Positions 1-9,360 are shown, counted from the first letter of the stretch. The stretch is DNA of 64,000 nt from Alphaproteobacteria bacterium (GCA_016869735.1 VGDL01000002.1:1-64000); one strand, 5' to 3'. Translations and numbers: made by a program. The notes: generated by a model not told the origin, from the sequence alone.

Positions 1-920
1 GCAATGGCTGGTGCTTCCCCTGGACCGTCACGGCGCAGGCCGGCTTGCATGTGTGTCTGCGCGCTGTGCGCGGCGCTGATATGTGGCGCCTGATGGCACA
101 ACATGCGGTGACCCATATGTGCGGCGCGCCGATTGTGATGGCAACCTTGTTGGCAACGGCCGCGGCCGATAAGCGCGCGCTTTCCCATCAGGTGCAATTC
201 GTCGTGGCCGGCGCGCCGCCGCCGGAAGCGGTATTGGCCGCCATGAAAGAAGCGGGTTTTGCTGTCTGCCATGTCTATGGACTGACGGAAGTTTATGGCC
301 CCGCCGTGGTGAATGAATGGCACAGCGAATGGGATGAGAAACCCGCGCCGGAACAGGCCGCGCTGATGGCGCGCCAGGGTGTGCGCTACCTCGCGCTTGA
401 AGGGCTTGATGTGATGGACCCCGAAACCATGGTGCCCGTCCCCGCGGATGGTGCGACGATGGGGGAGGTCATGATGCGCGGCAATGTTGTCATGAAGGGC
501 TATTTGAAGGATGCCGCCGCCACGCAATCCGCCTTCGCGGGCGGGTGGTTTCATACCGGTGACCTCGCGGTGAAATATCCAGATGGGTATATTCAGCTCA
601 AGGATCGGTCGAAGGACATCATCATCTCGGGCGGGGAGAATATCAGCAGCATCGAAGTGGAAGATGCGCTGTACAAGCACCCATCGGTTGCCGTGGTGGC
701 GGTGGTGGCGAAGCCCGACGAGAAATGGGGTGAGACACCCTGCGCCTTTGTGGAATTGAAGCCCGGCATGGCGGCAACGCCCGAGGGGCTGATCAATTTT
801 GCGCGCCAGCATTTGGCGGCCTTCAAGCTGCCGCGGCATATTGTCTTTGCGGAATTGCCGAAGACCTCCACCGGCAAGATCCAAAAACATGTGCTGCGCG
901 CTGAGGCGCGGGCGCAGTAG
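1..920 (+). CDS. Acyl-CoA synthetase (AMP-dependent), 3' part
   Basis: C-terminal part of an ANL-superfamily acyl-CoA synthetase, which activates a carboxylic acid through an acyl-AMP to the CoA thioester. The frame is open to the left edge (CNGWCFPW-like residues precede the ORF-track methionine), so the gene begins outside the window. Visible motifs are HVYGLTE (the ATP/acid pocket), GWFHTGD (ribose-binding Asp), the [12 protein letters not shown] hinge region and [10 protein letters not shown] with the catalytic Lys of the mobile C-terminal domain. The DapA-like gene starts 13 bases downstream. Acid specificity cannot be read from the sequence; the FHCNGWCFPW-type region is common in medium-chain FadD-like enzymes. 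Confidence 0.9.
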   Translation, partial: NGWCFPWTVTAQAGLHVCLRAVRGADMWRLMAQHAVTHMCGAPIVMATLLATAAADKRALSHQVQFVVAGAPPPEAVLAAMKEAGFAVCHVYGLTEVYGPAVVNEWHSEWDEKPAPEQAALMARQGVRYLALEGLDVMDPETMVPVPADGATMGEVMMRGNVVMKGYLKDAAATQSAFAGGWFHTGDLAVKYPDGYIQLKDRSKDIIISGGENISSIEVEDALYKHPSVAVVAVVAKPDEKWGETPCAFVELKPGMAATPEGLINFARQHLAAFKLPRHIVFAELPKTSTGKIQKHVLRAEARAQ

Positions 921-933
921 GAAACAGCCGATC

Positions 934-1836
934 ATGCAGGAATTTCATGGGGTTTTTCCCTATCTGGTTTCGCCCATGGCACCAGATGGTACGGTGTTGG
1001 AAGGCGAATTGCGCAGGCTGGTTGATCATTTGATTGCATCCGGCGTGCATGGGCTGACACCTTTGGGCAGCACGGGTGAGTTTGCTTATCTTGATTTGGC
1101 GCAACGGCGGCGGATTGTGGAAATTGTCGTCTCCCAAACCGCGGGCCGCGTGCCGGTGGTGGCTGGCGTTGCGGCAACGACGATTGCCGATGCCGAACGC
1201 CAGGCGCGTGATTACGCGGCGATTGGCGCGGATGGTATCCTCGCCATTCTGGAAGCCTATTTCCCGTTGAATGATGCAGCGGTGGTTTCCTATTTCACCG
1301 CCATTGCGGATGCCACTGAATTGCCGACGGTGCTTTACACCAATCCGAATTTCCAGCGTTCCGATCTTTCCCTGCCGGCGATTGAAAAGCTCTCGCACCA
1401 CCCGCGCATTTGCCTGATCAAGGATGCTTCCACCAATACCGGGCGCCTACTGTCCATCATCAACCGCACGCAAGGGCGGATCGGGGTTTTTGCAGCCTCT
1501 GCGCATATTCCGGCCGCCGTCATGCTGATTGGCGGCAAGGGCTGGATGGCGGGGCCGGCTTGTGCCATTCCGCGCGAAAGCGTGCGGCTTTATGAGCTTT
1601 GCCGCGCCGGGCGCTGGGATGCGGCCATGGCGCTGCAACGCGCGCTGTGGCGGGTGAATGAACTATTCGCCGAGCATTCGCTTGCCGCCTGCATCAAGGG
1701 CGCCTTGCAAATTCAGGGTTTTGCCGTTGGTGATCCTGTTTTGCCGCAAGCGCCACTGTCGCCCGAAGGGCGCGTCGCGGTCGAAGCCGCGCTCAAGCTG
1801 GCGGCGGAGGCTTTCGCCGCCGCGCCCAAAATCTGA
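934..1836 (+). CDS. Dihydrodipicolinate synthase (DapA/NAL) family protein
   Basis: About 300 aa, the usual size for this (beta/alpha)8 class I aldolase/lyase family. It keeps the GSTGEF loop (residues ~45-50), the proton-relay Tyr in YTNPNF (~135) and the Schiff-base Lys in LIKDAS (~163). I chose ATG 934 because the ORF-track start at 799 lies deep in the preceding gene. Its setting between an acyl-CoA synthetase and an efflux pump, away from lysine genes, argues for a catabolic or specialised family member (keto-acid aldolase or dehydratase type) and not the housekeeping lysine enzyme. The family is sure; the substrate is unknown. Confidence 0.85.
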   Translation: MQEFHGVFPYLVSPMAPDGTVLEGELRRLVDHLIASGVHGLTPLGSTGEFAYLDLAQRRRIVEIVVSQTAGRVPVVAGVAATTIADAERQARDYAAIGADGILAILEAYFPLNDAAVVSYFTAIADATELPTVLYTNPNFQRSDLSLPAIEKLSHHPRICLIKDASTNTGRLLSIINRTQGRIGVFAASAHIPAAVMLIGGKGWMAGPACAIPRESVRLYELCRAGRWDAAMALQRALWRVNELFAEHSLAACIKGALQIQGFAVGDPVLPQAPLSPEGRVAVEAALKLAAEAFAAAPKI

Positions 1837-1840
1837 GGGC

Positions 1841-3022
1841 CTGAGCATTCCGCAAAAGCGCCTGCCCTTCATCCTGGGCGCGATGGCGGCCATTGGGCCG
1901 TTTTCGATTGACATGTATCTGCCGGCGCTGCCGATGCTGGGCCAGGCGCTCGGCACCACGGCGGGGGCGGCGCAGGCAAGCCTTGCGGTATTTTTCCTTG
2001 GCATGGCGCTTGGGCAAATTTTTTACGGGCCGATTGCGGATCGTTACGGCAGGCGCCTGCCGCTCTTTATCGGGCTTGGGGTTTATACCGTAGCATCGCT
2101 GATGTGTGCTCTCGCGCCCAATATCGAAAGCCTGATTGCGGCGCGGCTGATGCAAGCACTTGGCGGTTGCGCGGGCATGGTGATTGCGCGGGCCGTGGTG
2201 CGCGATGTTGCCGATGAACGCGGCGCGATCCGACTGATGGCGCGCCTGATGCTGGTGATGGGGGTGGCGCCGATCATCGCGCCCATCATCGGTGGTGCTT
2301 TGCTGGGCGTGATCGGTTGGCGCGGGATATTCCTGTGCCTTGCGGCTTATGGCGCGATGTTGTTGTTGGTGATTGCGCTTTTCCTGCCGGAAACCTTGGC
2401 CCCCGAACGCCGCCGCCGCGATGGCCTGCGTCAGGTCTTTGGTGTCTGGCGGCGCTTGCTTGGTGATGGCTATTTCATGGGCCATGCGCTGGCGGGTGGC
2501 CTCGTGATCGGGGGGATGTTTGCCTATATCGCGGGATCGCCCTTTGTCTTCATGGAATTATATGGCGTGCGGGCGGAGGATTACGGGTTTTATTTCGGTG
2601 CCAATGCCATCGGCATCATGCTGGTTGGGCAAGTCACGGCGCGGCTGGTGGATCGCGTGGCGCCGGCGCGCATGCTGACGATCGCGCTTTCCATCAGCGC
2701 GGTATCGGGCCTCGCGCTGCTTGCTGTCACCACCACGGGGTTTGGAGGCTTTGCTGCGATTGTCGCGGCCTTGTTCGTTTATGTTTCCATGATCGGTGCG
2801 GTGATGCCGCTGACCGCGGCGCGCGCCATGGCACCGCATGGCGCGATTGCGGGCAATGCCTCGGCTCTCATGGGCACGCTGCAATTCGGTGCGGGTGCGC
2901 TGTCGGGTGTCGCACTCGGCGCGCTGCAAAATGGCACGGCCTTGCCGATGGCGCTGGTGATCGCGCTTTGCGGTCTGGGCGGCTTTGTGGTGCGGCGCTT
3001 ATTGGTTCGGGGGACCTCATGA
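1841..3022 (+). CDS. MFS multidrug efflux transporter, Bcr/CflA type
   Basis: A 12-TM major facilitator protein. TM1 carries the family signature GPFSIDMYLPALP, and the loop 2-3 motif appears as GPIADRYGRR, followed by RLMQALGGCAG typical of Bcr/CflA drug:proton antiporters. The start is uncertain. The ORF-track ATG at 1658 lies inside the dapA-like gene. The first in-frame ATG after that gene is 1883, within TM1. CTG 1841 (used here) or ATT 1847, which has GAGGG 7 bases upstream, would give a full TM1. It overlaps the next gene by ATGA, so the pair is probably translationally coupled. Confidence 0.85.
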   Translation: MSIPQKRLPFILGAMAAIGPFSIDMYLPALPMLGQALGTTAGAAQASLAVFFLGMALGQIFYGPIADRYGRRLPLFIGLGVYTVASLMCALAPNIESLIAARLMQALGGCAGMVIARAVVRDVADERGAIRLMARLMLVMGVAPIIAPIIGGALLGVIGWRGIFLCLAAYGAMLLLVIALFLPETLAPERRRRDGLRQVFGVWRRLLGDGYFMGHALAGGLVIGGMFAYIAGSPFVFMELYGVRAEDYGFYFGANAIGIMLVGQVTARLVDRVAPARMLTIALSISAVSGLALLAVTTTGFGGFAAIVAALFVYVSMIGAVMPLTAARAMAPHGAIAGNASALMGTLQFGAGALSGVALGALQNGTALPMALVIALCGLGGFVVRRLLVRGTS

Positions 3023-4014
3023 CAAGCGAAATCTTCTTCACCAATCGCAAGGAAGGGGCGGCCACGCCCGATATTTCCTATGTGGTAACGCTTTACCAGA
3101 AACTCAGCTTCCTGCCTTTTCTTTGCGCGGGGCTTGAGGCGCAGCGTGGCGGAATGCGGGCGGAGTTCATCTTCATTGATGATGGCTCCAGCGATGGCAC
3201 GCCGGAAGCCTTGCGCGAACGCATCGCGTCTTGGCCCGAGGTATTGATCATTCGCCAACGGAATACCGGCCCGGCGCCGGCGCTCAATCGCGGCCTGGCG
3301 CTGGCGCGCGGGCGCTACATCAAGCCCATGGATGGGGATGATATTCTACTGCCTTGGGCATCAGAATATCTGTTGAAGGCCATTCTCAGCACCAGTTCAG
3401 GCGCGTCCCTGGCGAAATGCGATAAGGAACAAACCTACTTACCAGAAGCAACAAATCCCACCATGGTATGGGCTCTTTCGACGCCGCAGAACTTGTCTTT
3501 CAAAGCCGAAACATTACTCACAAGAAGCCTTCGCCGTGCACAATCGTCGCCATCCCATTGGTTGTTTGAAGCTGCACTGCTTCCACGAATTAAGGGATCT
3601 GATCCTGGCGTTTTTATCCAGGATTACTCACTTGAATTGGAAATTGCTTTGAACAGTCAGGTTGCGATTTGTACGGCAGCGATGCTTATGACACCCGCCT
3701 CTGCCCCCGGTCGGCTTTCCGATAATGAGGGCCAGATCCTGCACGACATCAATCTGGCGTTGCTGCGCTTTTTGCGCCGCCATCCAGAATTGCCGGCAAA
3801 GCTCCGCCGCTTTGCGTTGCAACGCGCGGTGCAGCGTGCGGCAAGCTGGGCCTTTCGGCGCGGCGGCGCAAATTTGCTGCATCCGTTATCACTGTTGCGT
3901 GCGCCGGCAGCGCTTGGCTTGTTGAAGCCTGATCTGGCCCTGCAAAAGCAAGTTTGTGACGTATTTCGCGCCACGCATCCTATTCGGCTGATGCCGGGCG
4001 GCGATGAAGCTTAG
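3019..4014 (+). CDS. Glycosyltransferase family 2 protein
   Basis: About 331 aa. The N-terminal GT-A fold domain is clear: nucleotide-sugar residues in IDDGSSDGT (~60), NTGPAPALNRGL (~95) and the metal-binding MDGDD (~120). The C-terminal ~150 residues are not recognisable by eye. The start at ATG 3019 overlaps the efflux-gene stop (ATGA). Bases about 3390-3690 are visibly richer in A/T, with codons such as AAA, TTA and ACA that neighbours avoid, while both ends have the local high GC. That suggests a mosaic or recently acquired acceptor domain. Likely role: adding a sugar to a surface polysaccharide, LPS or secreted glycan; substrate unknown. Confidence 0.85.
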   Translation: MTSEIFFTNRKEGAATPDISYVVTLYQKLSFLPFLCAGLEAQRGGMRAEFIFIDDGSSDGTPEALRERIASWPEVLIIRQRNTGPAPALNRGLALARGRYIKPMDGDDILLPWASEYLLKAILSTSSGASLAKCDKEQTYLPEATNPTMVWALSTPQNLSFKAETLLTRSLRRAQSSPSHWLFEAALLPRIKGSDPGVFIQDYSLELEIALNSQVAICTAAMLMTPASAPGRLSDNEGQILHDINLALLRFLRRHPELPAKLRRFALQRAVQRAASWAFRRGGANLLHPLSLLRAPAALGLLKPDLALQKQVCDVFRATHPIRLMPGGDEA

Positions 4015-4024
4015 AATATTCGCC

Positions 4025-4795
4025 TCACGTCATTTTCTTGCCCAGTGTCCAACCGCCATCCACCGTCAGCACCGCGCCGGTGGTGAAGGAGCTTTCCTCG
4101 CTCGCCAGGAACATCATGGCATTCGCCACTTCATGGGTTTCGCCGGAACGCCCCATGGCGTGCAGTTCTTGGATCTTCCGCGCGACATCCGCATCCTGGA
4201 AATAGCGTTCTGTCATGGGCGTGCGGATCACGCCGGGTGCCACAGCATTCACGCGAATGCCACGCGGCGCCAATTCCATCGCCAGCGCCTTGGTCAGCCC
4301 CACCACCGCATGCTTCGATGTCACGTAAGCGACGCGTTCCGGTGTTGCGACCAAGCCGAGCGTCGAGGCGATATTCACAATCCGTCCAGGTTTGCCGAGT
4401 GCAATCAGCCGCCGCGCAAAGGCCTGTGAGGGCAGGAAGCTGCCGGTGACATTAATACTCATGGTGCGCTGCCAATCCTCAAAGGAAAGATCGAGCAGCG
4501 GGCTGATTTCACGCACACCCGCACAATTCGCGAGCACATCCAGCCGACCGAGTACCGCTTCCGCGCCCGCGATGAAATCGCGTACCGCATCGGGCTTCAC
4601 CACATCCAGCACAAAGGGATGGGCTTCGCCATCGCGCTTACGGATATCGGCGGCCGTCGCTTCCACTGCCGCCTTGTCAATATCGGCAATCGCCAACCGC
4701 GCGCCTTCTTCTGCGAAGGCGATCGCCAATTGGCGGCCTATGCCGCTGGCGGCACCCGTCACCAAAACGCCTTGATCCTGGAACCTCATCTGCAT
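4025..4795 (-). CDS. SDR-family NAD(P)-dependent oxidoreductase
   Basis: 256 aa classical short-chain dehydrogenase/reductase. The Rossmann motif TGAASGIG is at ~13-20, DV in the cofactor loop at ~64, NCAG (a variant of NNAG) at ~90, and the catalytic Ser-Tyr-Lys set at ~S144, Y157 and K161 (YVTSK). Asp residues after beta-2 (AIADID) favour NAD over NADP. An alternative start is the second methionine, two codons in. It lies 12 bases downstream of the GMC oxidoreductase stop on the same strand, so the two may form an alcohol-oxidising pair. The substrate cannot be assigned. Confidence 0.88.
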   Translation of the reverse strand: MQMRFQDQGVLVTGAASGIGRQLAIAFAEEGARLAIADIDKAAVEATAADIRKRDGEAHPFVLDVVKPDAVRDFIAGAEAVLGRLDVLANCAGVREISPLLDLSFEDWQRTMSINVTGSFLPSQAFARRLIALGKPGRIVNIASTLGLVATPERVAYVTSKHAVVGLTKALAMELAPRGIRVNAVAPGVIRTPMTERYFQDADVARKIQELHAMGRSGETHEVANAMMFLASEESSFTTGAVLTVDGGWTLGKKMT

Positions 4796-4807
4796 TCTCC
4801 CTGAATA

Positions 4808-6412
4808 TTATGCCGCGATCAGATCAGCGGCTTTTTCGGCAATCATGTTGGTGGCGGCATAGGTATTGCCGGAAACCATGGTGGGCATACAGGAAGCATC
4901 TGCCACACGCAGCCCCTCAATCCCAATCACCTTCATGGAAGCAGGGTCCACCACCGCCATGGGATCAATCCCCATTTTGCAGGACCCGATCGGGTGATAG
5001 GTGGTGGAACCGGTGGCGCGCGCATGGGCCATCCATTGCTCATCGGTTTGCACGGCGGGGCCAGGAAAATTCTCGGCCACCACGTAATCGGCCAAAGGGC
5101 GTGTTTGCAGCAATTGCCGCATGTATTTCATTGCTGCCAGCAACGCATCGCGGTCCATCTGATCCTGCAAGTAATTCGGCTGAATCTCCGGCTTGGCGCG
5201 CGGGTCCGCCGAAAGCGCCTTAAGCCAGCCCTTGCTTTCCGGGCGGAGCTGCGAACAGCCAAGCGTCATGCCCGCCCGCGTATCCAAATCCGTCACACCA
5301 TAGCGGCCGGTCGGGTAGCTGGCCGGGGCGAAGTAAAGCTGCATATCAGGTGTCGCCAGCCCTTCGCGGGTTTTCATATAGCCGCCGGCATGGCTTGGGC
5401 TCGCGGTCAGGAGCCCTTTGCGCGTGAAGGCATAGCGCAGCACTTCCATCGCCAAACGCAGGCCGCGCGATCGTTCATTGAGCGACCCGGCACCCTTCAC
5501 GAGTGCGGAAACACGCACCGCGTAATGGTCGCGCAGATTCTTCCCCACACCCGGTAGCGCATGGACAACATCAACGCCAATGCCGGCAAGCCATTCCGGA
5601 TCACCAACGCCGGAAATTTGCAGCAGTTGCGGCGTATTGATCGAACCACCCGAAAGGATCACATCGCGCCGCGCGCGAATGGTAATCGGCGCGCTGCCTT
5701 CCTGGGTATAGCGAATGCCAACCGCGCGCTTGCCATCAAAGACAATCGCCTCCGCCAGCGCGCGCTGGATCAGCTGCAGTTTGGGCCGCGACAAGGCAGG
5801 ACGGAGGTAAGCATCAGCCGGGCTCCAGCGCCGGCCACCGCGCATCATTTGCTGATAAAGGAAGGTACCTTCCTGATTGCCGGAATTGTAATCCGGCGTG
5901 CGCGGCAGGCCGAGCGCCTCATTGGCCGCGATATAGGCTTCCGAGAGTTCATGCGGGTCGCGCTGATCTTCGATGGAAAGCGGCCCATTATTGCCGCGCA
6001 CGGCGGGATCGCCACCGCCATTGCCGCGGGTCTCGGCGCGCTTGAAATAGGGCAGCACATCATCCCAGGCCCAGCCGCGGCAGCCAAGCTGCGCCCACAT
6101 GTCGTAATCGGCAGATTGGCCGCGCACATAAAGATGGCCGTTGATGGAACCCGAACCGCCCAAAACCTTGCCGCGTGGGAAAGGGATTTTGCGATTATCA
6201 ATGTAGGGACCGGGCGCGGTTTCATAACCCCAATTCAGCTTCGGATTATAGACAGTCTTGTTGAAGCCGGCTGGGATTTTGATGAAGATGTTATTGTCCT
6301 TGCCGCCGGCTTCCAGGATCGCGACGCTATGCTTGCCCGAAGCGGTCAGCCGATTGGCCAGCACGCAGCCGGCGGCACCGGCGCCCACAATCACATAGTC
6401 GAATTCTTCCAT
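4808..6412 (-). CDS. GMC family FAD-dependent oxidoreductase (choline dehydrogenase-like)
   Basis: 534 aa. The start at 6412 puts the FAD dinucleotide fold (YVIVGAGAAGCVLANRL) at the very N terminus; the longer ORF-track version adds an unrelated leader. The GMC signature GKVLGGSGSINGHLYVRG is at ~80-100. The C-terminal catalytic His is in YHPIGSCKMG and the Asn in SGNTYAATNMIAEKA. Such proteins oxidise alcohols, often choline or polyethylene glycol-type substrates, passing electrons to quinone or oxygen. No BetB or BetI gene is nearby, so choline as substrate is not supported. Probably co-transcribed with the downstream SDR. Confidence 0.88.
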   Translation of the reverse strand: MEEFDYVIVGAGAAGCVLANRLTASGKHSVAILEAGGKDNNIFIKIPAGFNKTVYNPKLNWGYETAPGPYIDNRKIPFPRGKVLGGSGSINGHLYVRGQSADYDMWAQLGCRGWAWDDVLPYFKRAETRGNGGGDPAVRGNNGPLSIEDQRDPHELSEAYIAANEALGLPRTPDYNSGNQEGTFLYQQMMRGGRRWSPADAYLRPALSRPKLQLIQRALAEAIVFDGKRAVGIRYTQEGSAPITIRARRDVILSGGSINTPQLLQISGVGDPEWLAGIGVDVVHALPGVGKNLRDHYAVRVSALVKGAGSLNERSRGLRLAMEVLRYAFTRKGLLTASPSHAGGYMKTREGLATPDMQLYFAPASYPTGRYGVTDLDTRAGMTLGCSQLRPESKGWLKALSADPRAKPEIQPNYLQDQMDRDALLAAMKYMRQLLQTRPLADYVVAENFPGPAVQTDEQWMAHARATGSTTYHPIGSCKMGIDPMAVVDPASMKVIGIEGLRVADASCMPTMVSGNTYAATNMIAEKAADLIAA

Positions 6413-6473
6413 GGCCCCTTCCCATTTCAACCTTTTGAGAAAGGCTAGGCCGGGTTCGCGTGATCGGGAAGGG

Positions 6474-6650
6474 CTAATCCTCTTCTTCTTCCGGGGTGAC
6501 GGCGGCTGGAATCGCATAGGCTTCGGTCATCCAGCGGCCCAAATCCACCTGCCGGCAGCGATCGGAACAAAAGGGGCGCTGTTCTGGCGCGGGGGCGCGG
6601 CCACAAATCGGGCAGCGCGGGCGGCGCGGTTTTTTCTCGGCGTCAGGCAC
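6474..6650 (-). CDS. yacG: DNA gyrase inhibitor YacG (zinc-binding)
   Basis: A ~58 aa protein with four cysteines in CPICG...FCSDRC, the YacG treble-clef zinc site, followed by the typical QVDLGRWMTEAYAIP segment. In E. coli YacG binds the GyrB C-terminal domain and blocks DNA binding by gyrase. I prefer a GTG start at 6650, which overlaps the end of the RNase E/G gene (GTGCCTGA) and gives the usual short length; the ORF-track ATG at 6686 would add 12 residues with no family match. Translational coupling with the upstream gene is likely. Confidence 0.88.
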   Translation of the reverse strand: MPDAEKKPRRPRCPICGRAPAPEQRPFCSDRCRQVDLGRWMTEAYAIPAAVTPEEEED

Positions 6651-7770
6651 GCGGCACCTCTCGTATCTGGGCTGTGCCGGATGCAACGCCGCGCAATTCT
6701 AAGGCTCGGCCGGTCAGCGCGGCGTATTCATCGAGCGCGCCCGGCAAGTCGCGCAAGCCGGCGATCACCTCTGGCCGCGCTTCCAACATCAGGCGTTCCG
6801 CAGGGCGCGCTGCGGCATCTCGTGCGGCCTGACGCAAAGCGGCCAAGCCTTCCGCCAAGCGCGTGTGCAGGATTTCGGCCATGGGCGGGTGGATGCGGTC
6901 GCGTACCATCTCGATCAAGCCAAGCCCGGTCAGCCCCACCAACCGAGCAAGCTTATCCGGCACCAGCGCAGCGCGCAGCGGTTCCAGCAAAGCCTGCCGG
7001 CGCTTGGGCGAAAGCCCCGCCACATCAAGCAAAATGGCGCCCGAGAGGTTCCGCAGCCTGATCTGCCGCGCAATTTCCGGCAAAGCGGTTTCATTGAAGC
7101 GCGCCAGGCCATCGCCAGCGCCGCCGCTATCCACATCAAGCGCCGTCAGCGCGCGCGTGGTTTGGATATGCAGCACACCGCCGCCCGGCAAAGGCACGGT
7201 GCTTTCGGTTAAGGCGGCAAATTCGCCTTCAATAGCCTCATCAAATACCGCGTCATGCTGCGCCTGTATGCGATCCCCCAGCGCGGCACGCAGCCGCGCC
7301 ACCAGCGCCGCGCCGGAGACGCGTATCACCGCATGCGGATAGCGCGCGGTTAGGCGTTCGGCGGCACATGGCCCGCGCGCCACCAAGCGCGGCGCGCCTT
7401 GCGGTGCGGCGGCGATCAGCGCGGCTTCGGCATCCGTAAGCAACGCGGAAAGCCTTGGCCCCTTGCCCGCTTGCGCGGCGCGCGTCACGCGCAAGCCTAG
7501 AATTTGCCCTTCCTGCACGGCCTGTCTGATCGGCTGGCGCGGCGCGCTCGCCGCACTTTCCGGCAGGAAGCCGGTTTCATTGCCCGCCAGCGCCACAAAG
7601 GCGCCCGACATGGCGGCCGAAATCGCCACCACCCGGCCGCGATGCAAATCGCCAACCCCATCAGGCCACGCCGGGCGTTCCACCCAGGCTTCCGTCAGCC
7701 GCCCACCCAGCAGCAGCGCGGTCCGCACCTCGCCCGGGGAAGATTCCGCCAGGATCAGGGCTTCAGCCAT
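6643..7770 (-). CDS. Ribonuclease E/G family protein (short form)
   Basis: 375 aa, far shorter than E. coli RNase E or RNase G. An S1-like RNA-binding domain (GDLHRGRVVAISAAMSGAFVA) lies at ~40-80. The metal-binding catalytic aspartates are present in LDVDSGG and ILLDVAGL. The CPxCxG zinc-link that joins subunits in RNase E/G dimers is not visible where expected, near RLVGLTGLGLIEM. The start at 7770 overlaps the maf stop by 16 bases, and the gene ends inside yacG. The maf-rng-yacG order is familiar in alphaproteobacteria. Presumed role: endonucleolytic RNA processing, with possibly altered oligomerisation. Confidence 0.85.
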   Translation of the reverse strand: MAEALILAESSPGEVRTALLLGGRLTEAWVERPAWPDGVGDLHRGRVVAISAAMSGAFVALAGNETGFLPESAASAPRQPIRQAVQEGQILGLRVTRAAQAGKGPRLSALLTDAEAALIAAAPQGAPRLVARGPCAAERLTARYPHAVIRVSGAALVARLRAALGDRIQAQHDAVFDEAIEGEFAALTESTVPLPGGGVLHIQTTRALTALDVDSGGAGDGLARFNETALPEIARQIRLRNLSGAILLDVAGLSPKRRQALLEPLRAALVPDKLARLVGLTGLGLIEMVRDRIHPPMAEILHTRLAEGLAALRQAARDAAARPAERLMLEARPEVIAGLRDLPGALDEYAALTGRALELRGVASGTAQIREVPRA

Positions 7771-8342
7771 CCGATCCCTCGCAGCATTTGCGCGGTTTCG
7801 AACAAGGGCAGGCCGACCACATTGGAATGGCTGCCCGAGATGAAGCGCGTGAAGGCCTCCGCCCGGCCCTGAATGGCATAGGCGCCGGCCTTGCCCTGCC
7901 ATTCGCCGGAAGCGATGTAGTCTTCCATCTGCGCTTCGGTCAGGCGCTGGAAGGTGACATTGGTTTCCACCAGGCGCTGGATCCTCCGCCCATCAGGGAG
8001 CGCCAGCACCACGCCCGTGGTCACGCAATGCCGGCGGCCGGACAGCAGCGCCAGGCAATGGCGCGCCTCGGCCTCGGTCTCGCCCTTTGGCAGGATGCGC
8101 CGGCCAACGCCAACCACCGTATCTGCCGCCATGATCAAGGCACTTTCGGCCAAGGGCAACACCGCTTCCGCCTTGGCGCGTGACAGCCTAGCCGCCAAGG
8201 CGCGCGGCACCTCGGCCTTCAAGGGCGTTTCATCAATATCGGTCGCGATCACGCGCGCGGGCGTAATGCCAAGCCGCGCCAGCAAATCCAGGCGGCGGGG
8301 GCTGGCGCTCGCCAATACCAGCGGCAAGCGCGCGGCATCCAT
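7755..8342 (-). CDS. maf: Maf family nucleoside triphosphate pyrophosphatase
   Basis: 195 aa Maf/Ham1-fold protein that hydrolyses (d)NTPs to monophosphates, thought to cleanse non-canonical or excess pyrimidine nucleotides. N-terminal substrate loop ASASPRR is at ~12-18, DIDETP at ~37, MAADTVV at ~72, and the C-terminal AYAIQGRAEAF with the SHSNVVGLPL segment is typical. It starts 10 bases after infA and overlaps the RNase E/G start by 16 bases, so infA-maf-rng-yacG reads as one operon. Confidence 0.9.
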   Translation of the reverse strand: MDAARLPLVLASASPRRLDLLARLGITPARVIATDIDETPLKAEVPRALAARLSRAKAEAVLPLAESALIMAADTVVGVGRRILPKGETEAEARHCLALLSGRRHCVTTGVVLALPDGRRIQRLVETNVTFQRLTEAQMEDYIASGEWQGKAGAYAIQGRAEAFTRFISGSHSNVVGLPLFETAQMLRGIGWLKP

Positions 8343-8352
8343 GGGTGCGGCT

Positions 8353-8571
8353 TTACTTGAAGCGGAAGGTGATGCGGCCCTTGGTCAGATCATAGGGCGT
8401 CATTTCAACATTGACGCGATCACCGGCCAGCACGCGAATGCGGTTCTTGCGCATCTTCCCGCTGGTATGCGCCAGGACCATGTGGTCATTATCGAGTTTC
8501 ACGCGGAACATGGCGTTGGGCAGAAGCTCCACCACCTCTCCGCTGAACTCCATCATATCTTCTTTGGGCAT
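8353..8571 (-). CDS. infA: Translation initiation factor IF-1
   Basis: 72 aa, exactly the family length. It is a single S1/OB-fold domain with hallmark segments [21 protein letters not shown]-like [19 protein letters not shown] and YDLTKGRI. It occupies the ribosomal A site during initiation with IF-2 and IF-3. It heads the infA-maf-rng-yacG run; the 130-base gap to scoB must hold its promoter, although I could not identify a convincing -35/-10 pair there. Confidence 0.97.
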   Translation of the reverse strand: MPKEDMMEFSGEVVELLPNAMFRVKLDNDHMVLAHTSGKMRKNRIRVLAGDRVNVEMTPYDLTKGRITFRFK

Positions 8572-8701
8572 CGGGCCTCAATGGTAGGGCGCAAGGCGCG
8601 CCCGGGTTCAAGAATGCGGCGCAAAATGATCCTATGCCCCCGCCGGGTCAAGCGCGATCCCGGCGCGGGCATGATTTTGGCAGCAAAACGGGGCGAAAGC
8701 G

Positions 8702-9349
8702 CTATTTTGAGAGCGCCACCATGTAATCCGCTTCAGTCTTTTCGCGCATTTCGGCTTCGGTCACGCCGGGGGCGAGTTCCACCAGCTTCATCGCGGCCGG
8801 GCCGCGCCGGGCGATTTCAAACACGCCAAGATCGGTGATCACCATATCCACCACGCGGCTGCCCGTGAGCGGTAGGGCGCATTGCTTGAGAAGCTTGGGC
8901 TTGCCGCCGGCCGTGTGTTCCATCAGCACGATCACGCGCTTGACCCCGGCGACGAGGTCCATGGCGCCGCCCATGCCCTTCACCATCTTGCCGGGGATCA
9001 TCCAATTCGCGAGGTCGCCATTTTCCGCCACCTGCAAGGCGCCCAGGATGGAAAGATCAATATGCCCGCCGCGGATCATGCCGAAGGATTGCGCGGAATC
9101 GAAGAAGGAACTGGTCGGCAATTGCGTGATGGTCTGCTTGCCGGCATTGATCAGATCGGCATCCTCTTCGCCCTCATAAGGGAAGGGGCCCAGGCCCAGC
9201 ATGCCGTTTTCGCTTTGCAACTGCACATTGAACCCGGCGGGGACGTGATTGGCGACCAGTGTCGGGATGCCGATGCCAAGGTTCACATAGAAGCCATCTT
9301 GCAATTCGCGCGCCGCACGGGCGGCCATTTCATCGCGGTTCCAGGCCAT
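8702..9349 (-). CDS. scoB: 3-oxoacid CoA-transferase subunit B
   Basis: 215 aa beta subunit of a class I CoA-transferase. The active-site Glu lies in QSENGMLG (~50), and the glycine-rich [16 protein letters not shown] and [15 protein letters not shown] segments follow. With ScoA it moves CoA from succinyl-CoA to acetoacetate or another 3-oxoacid, used in ketone-body, PHB or aromatic catabolism. It begins 11 bases after scoA. A PcaJ-type 3-oxoadipate specificity cannot be excluded; no pca genes are nearby. Confidence 0.92.
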   Translation of the reverse strand: MAWNRDEMAARAARELQDGFYVNLGIGIPTLVANHVPAGFNVQLQSENGMLGLGPFPYEGEEDADLINAGKQTITQLPTSSFFDSAQSFGMIRGGHIDLSILGALQVAENGDLANWMIPGKMVKGMGGAMDLVAGVKRVIVLMEHTAGGKPKLLKQCALPLTGSRVVDMVITDLGVFEIARRGPAAMKLVELAPGVTEAEMREKTEADYMVALSK

Positions 9350-9360
9350 GGTTTTTCTCC

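Noticed and set aside
4808-6412. Choline dehydrogenase BetA with a betaine pathway
   Set aside because: GMC family only; no betB, betI or choline transporter in the neighbourhood.
8572-8701. tRNA-like GGGTTCAAGAATG in the infA-scoB gap
   Set aside because: No acceptor stem or anticodon arm could be drawn around it.
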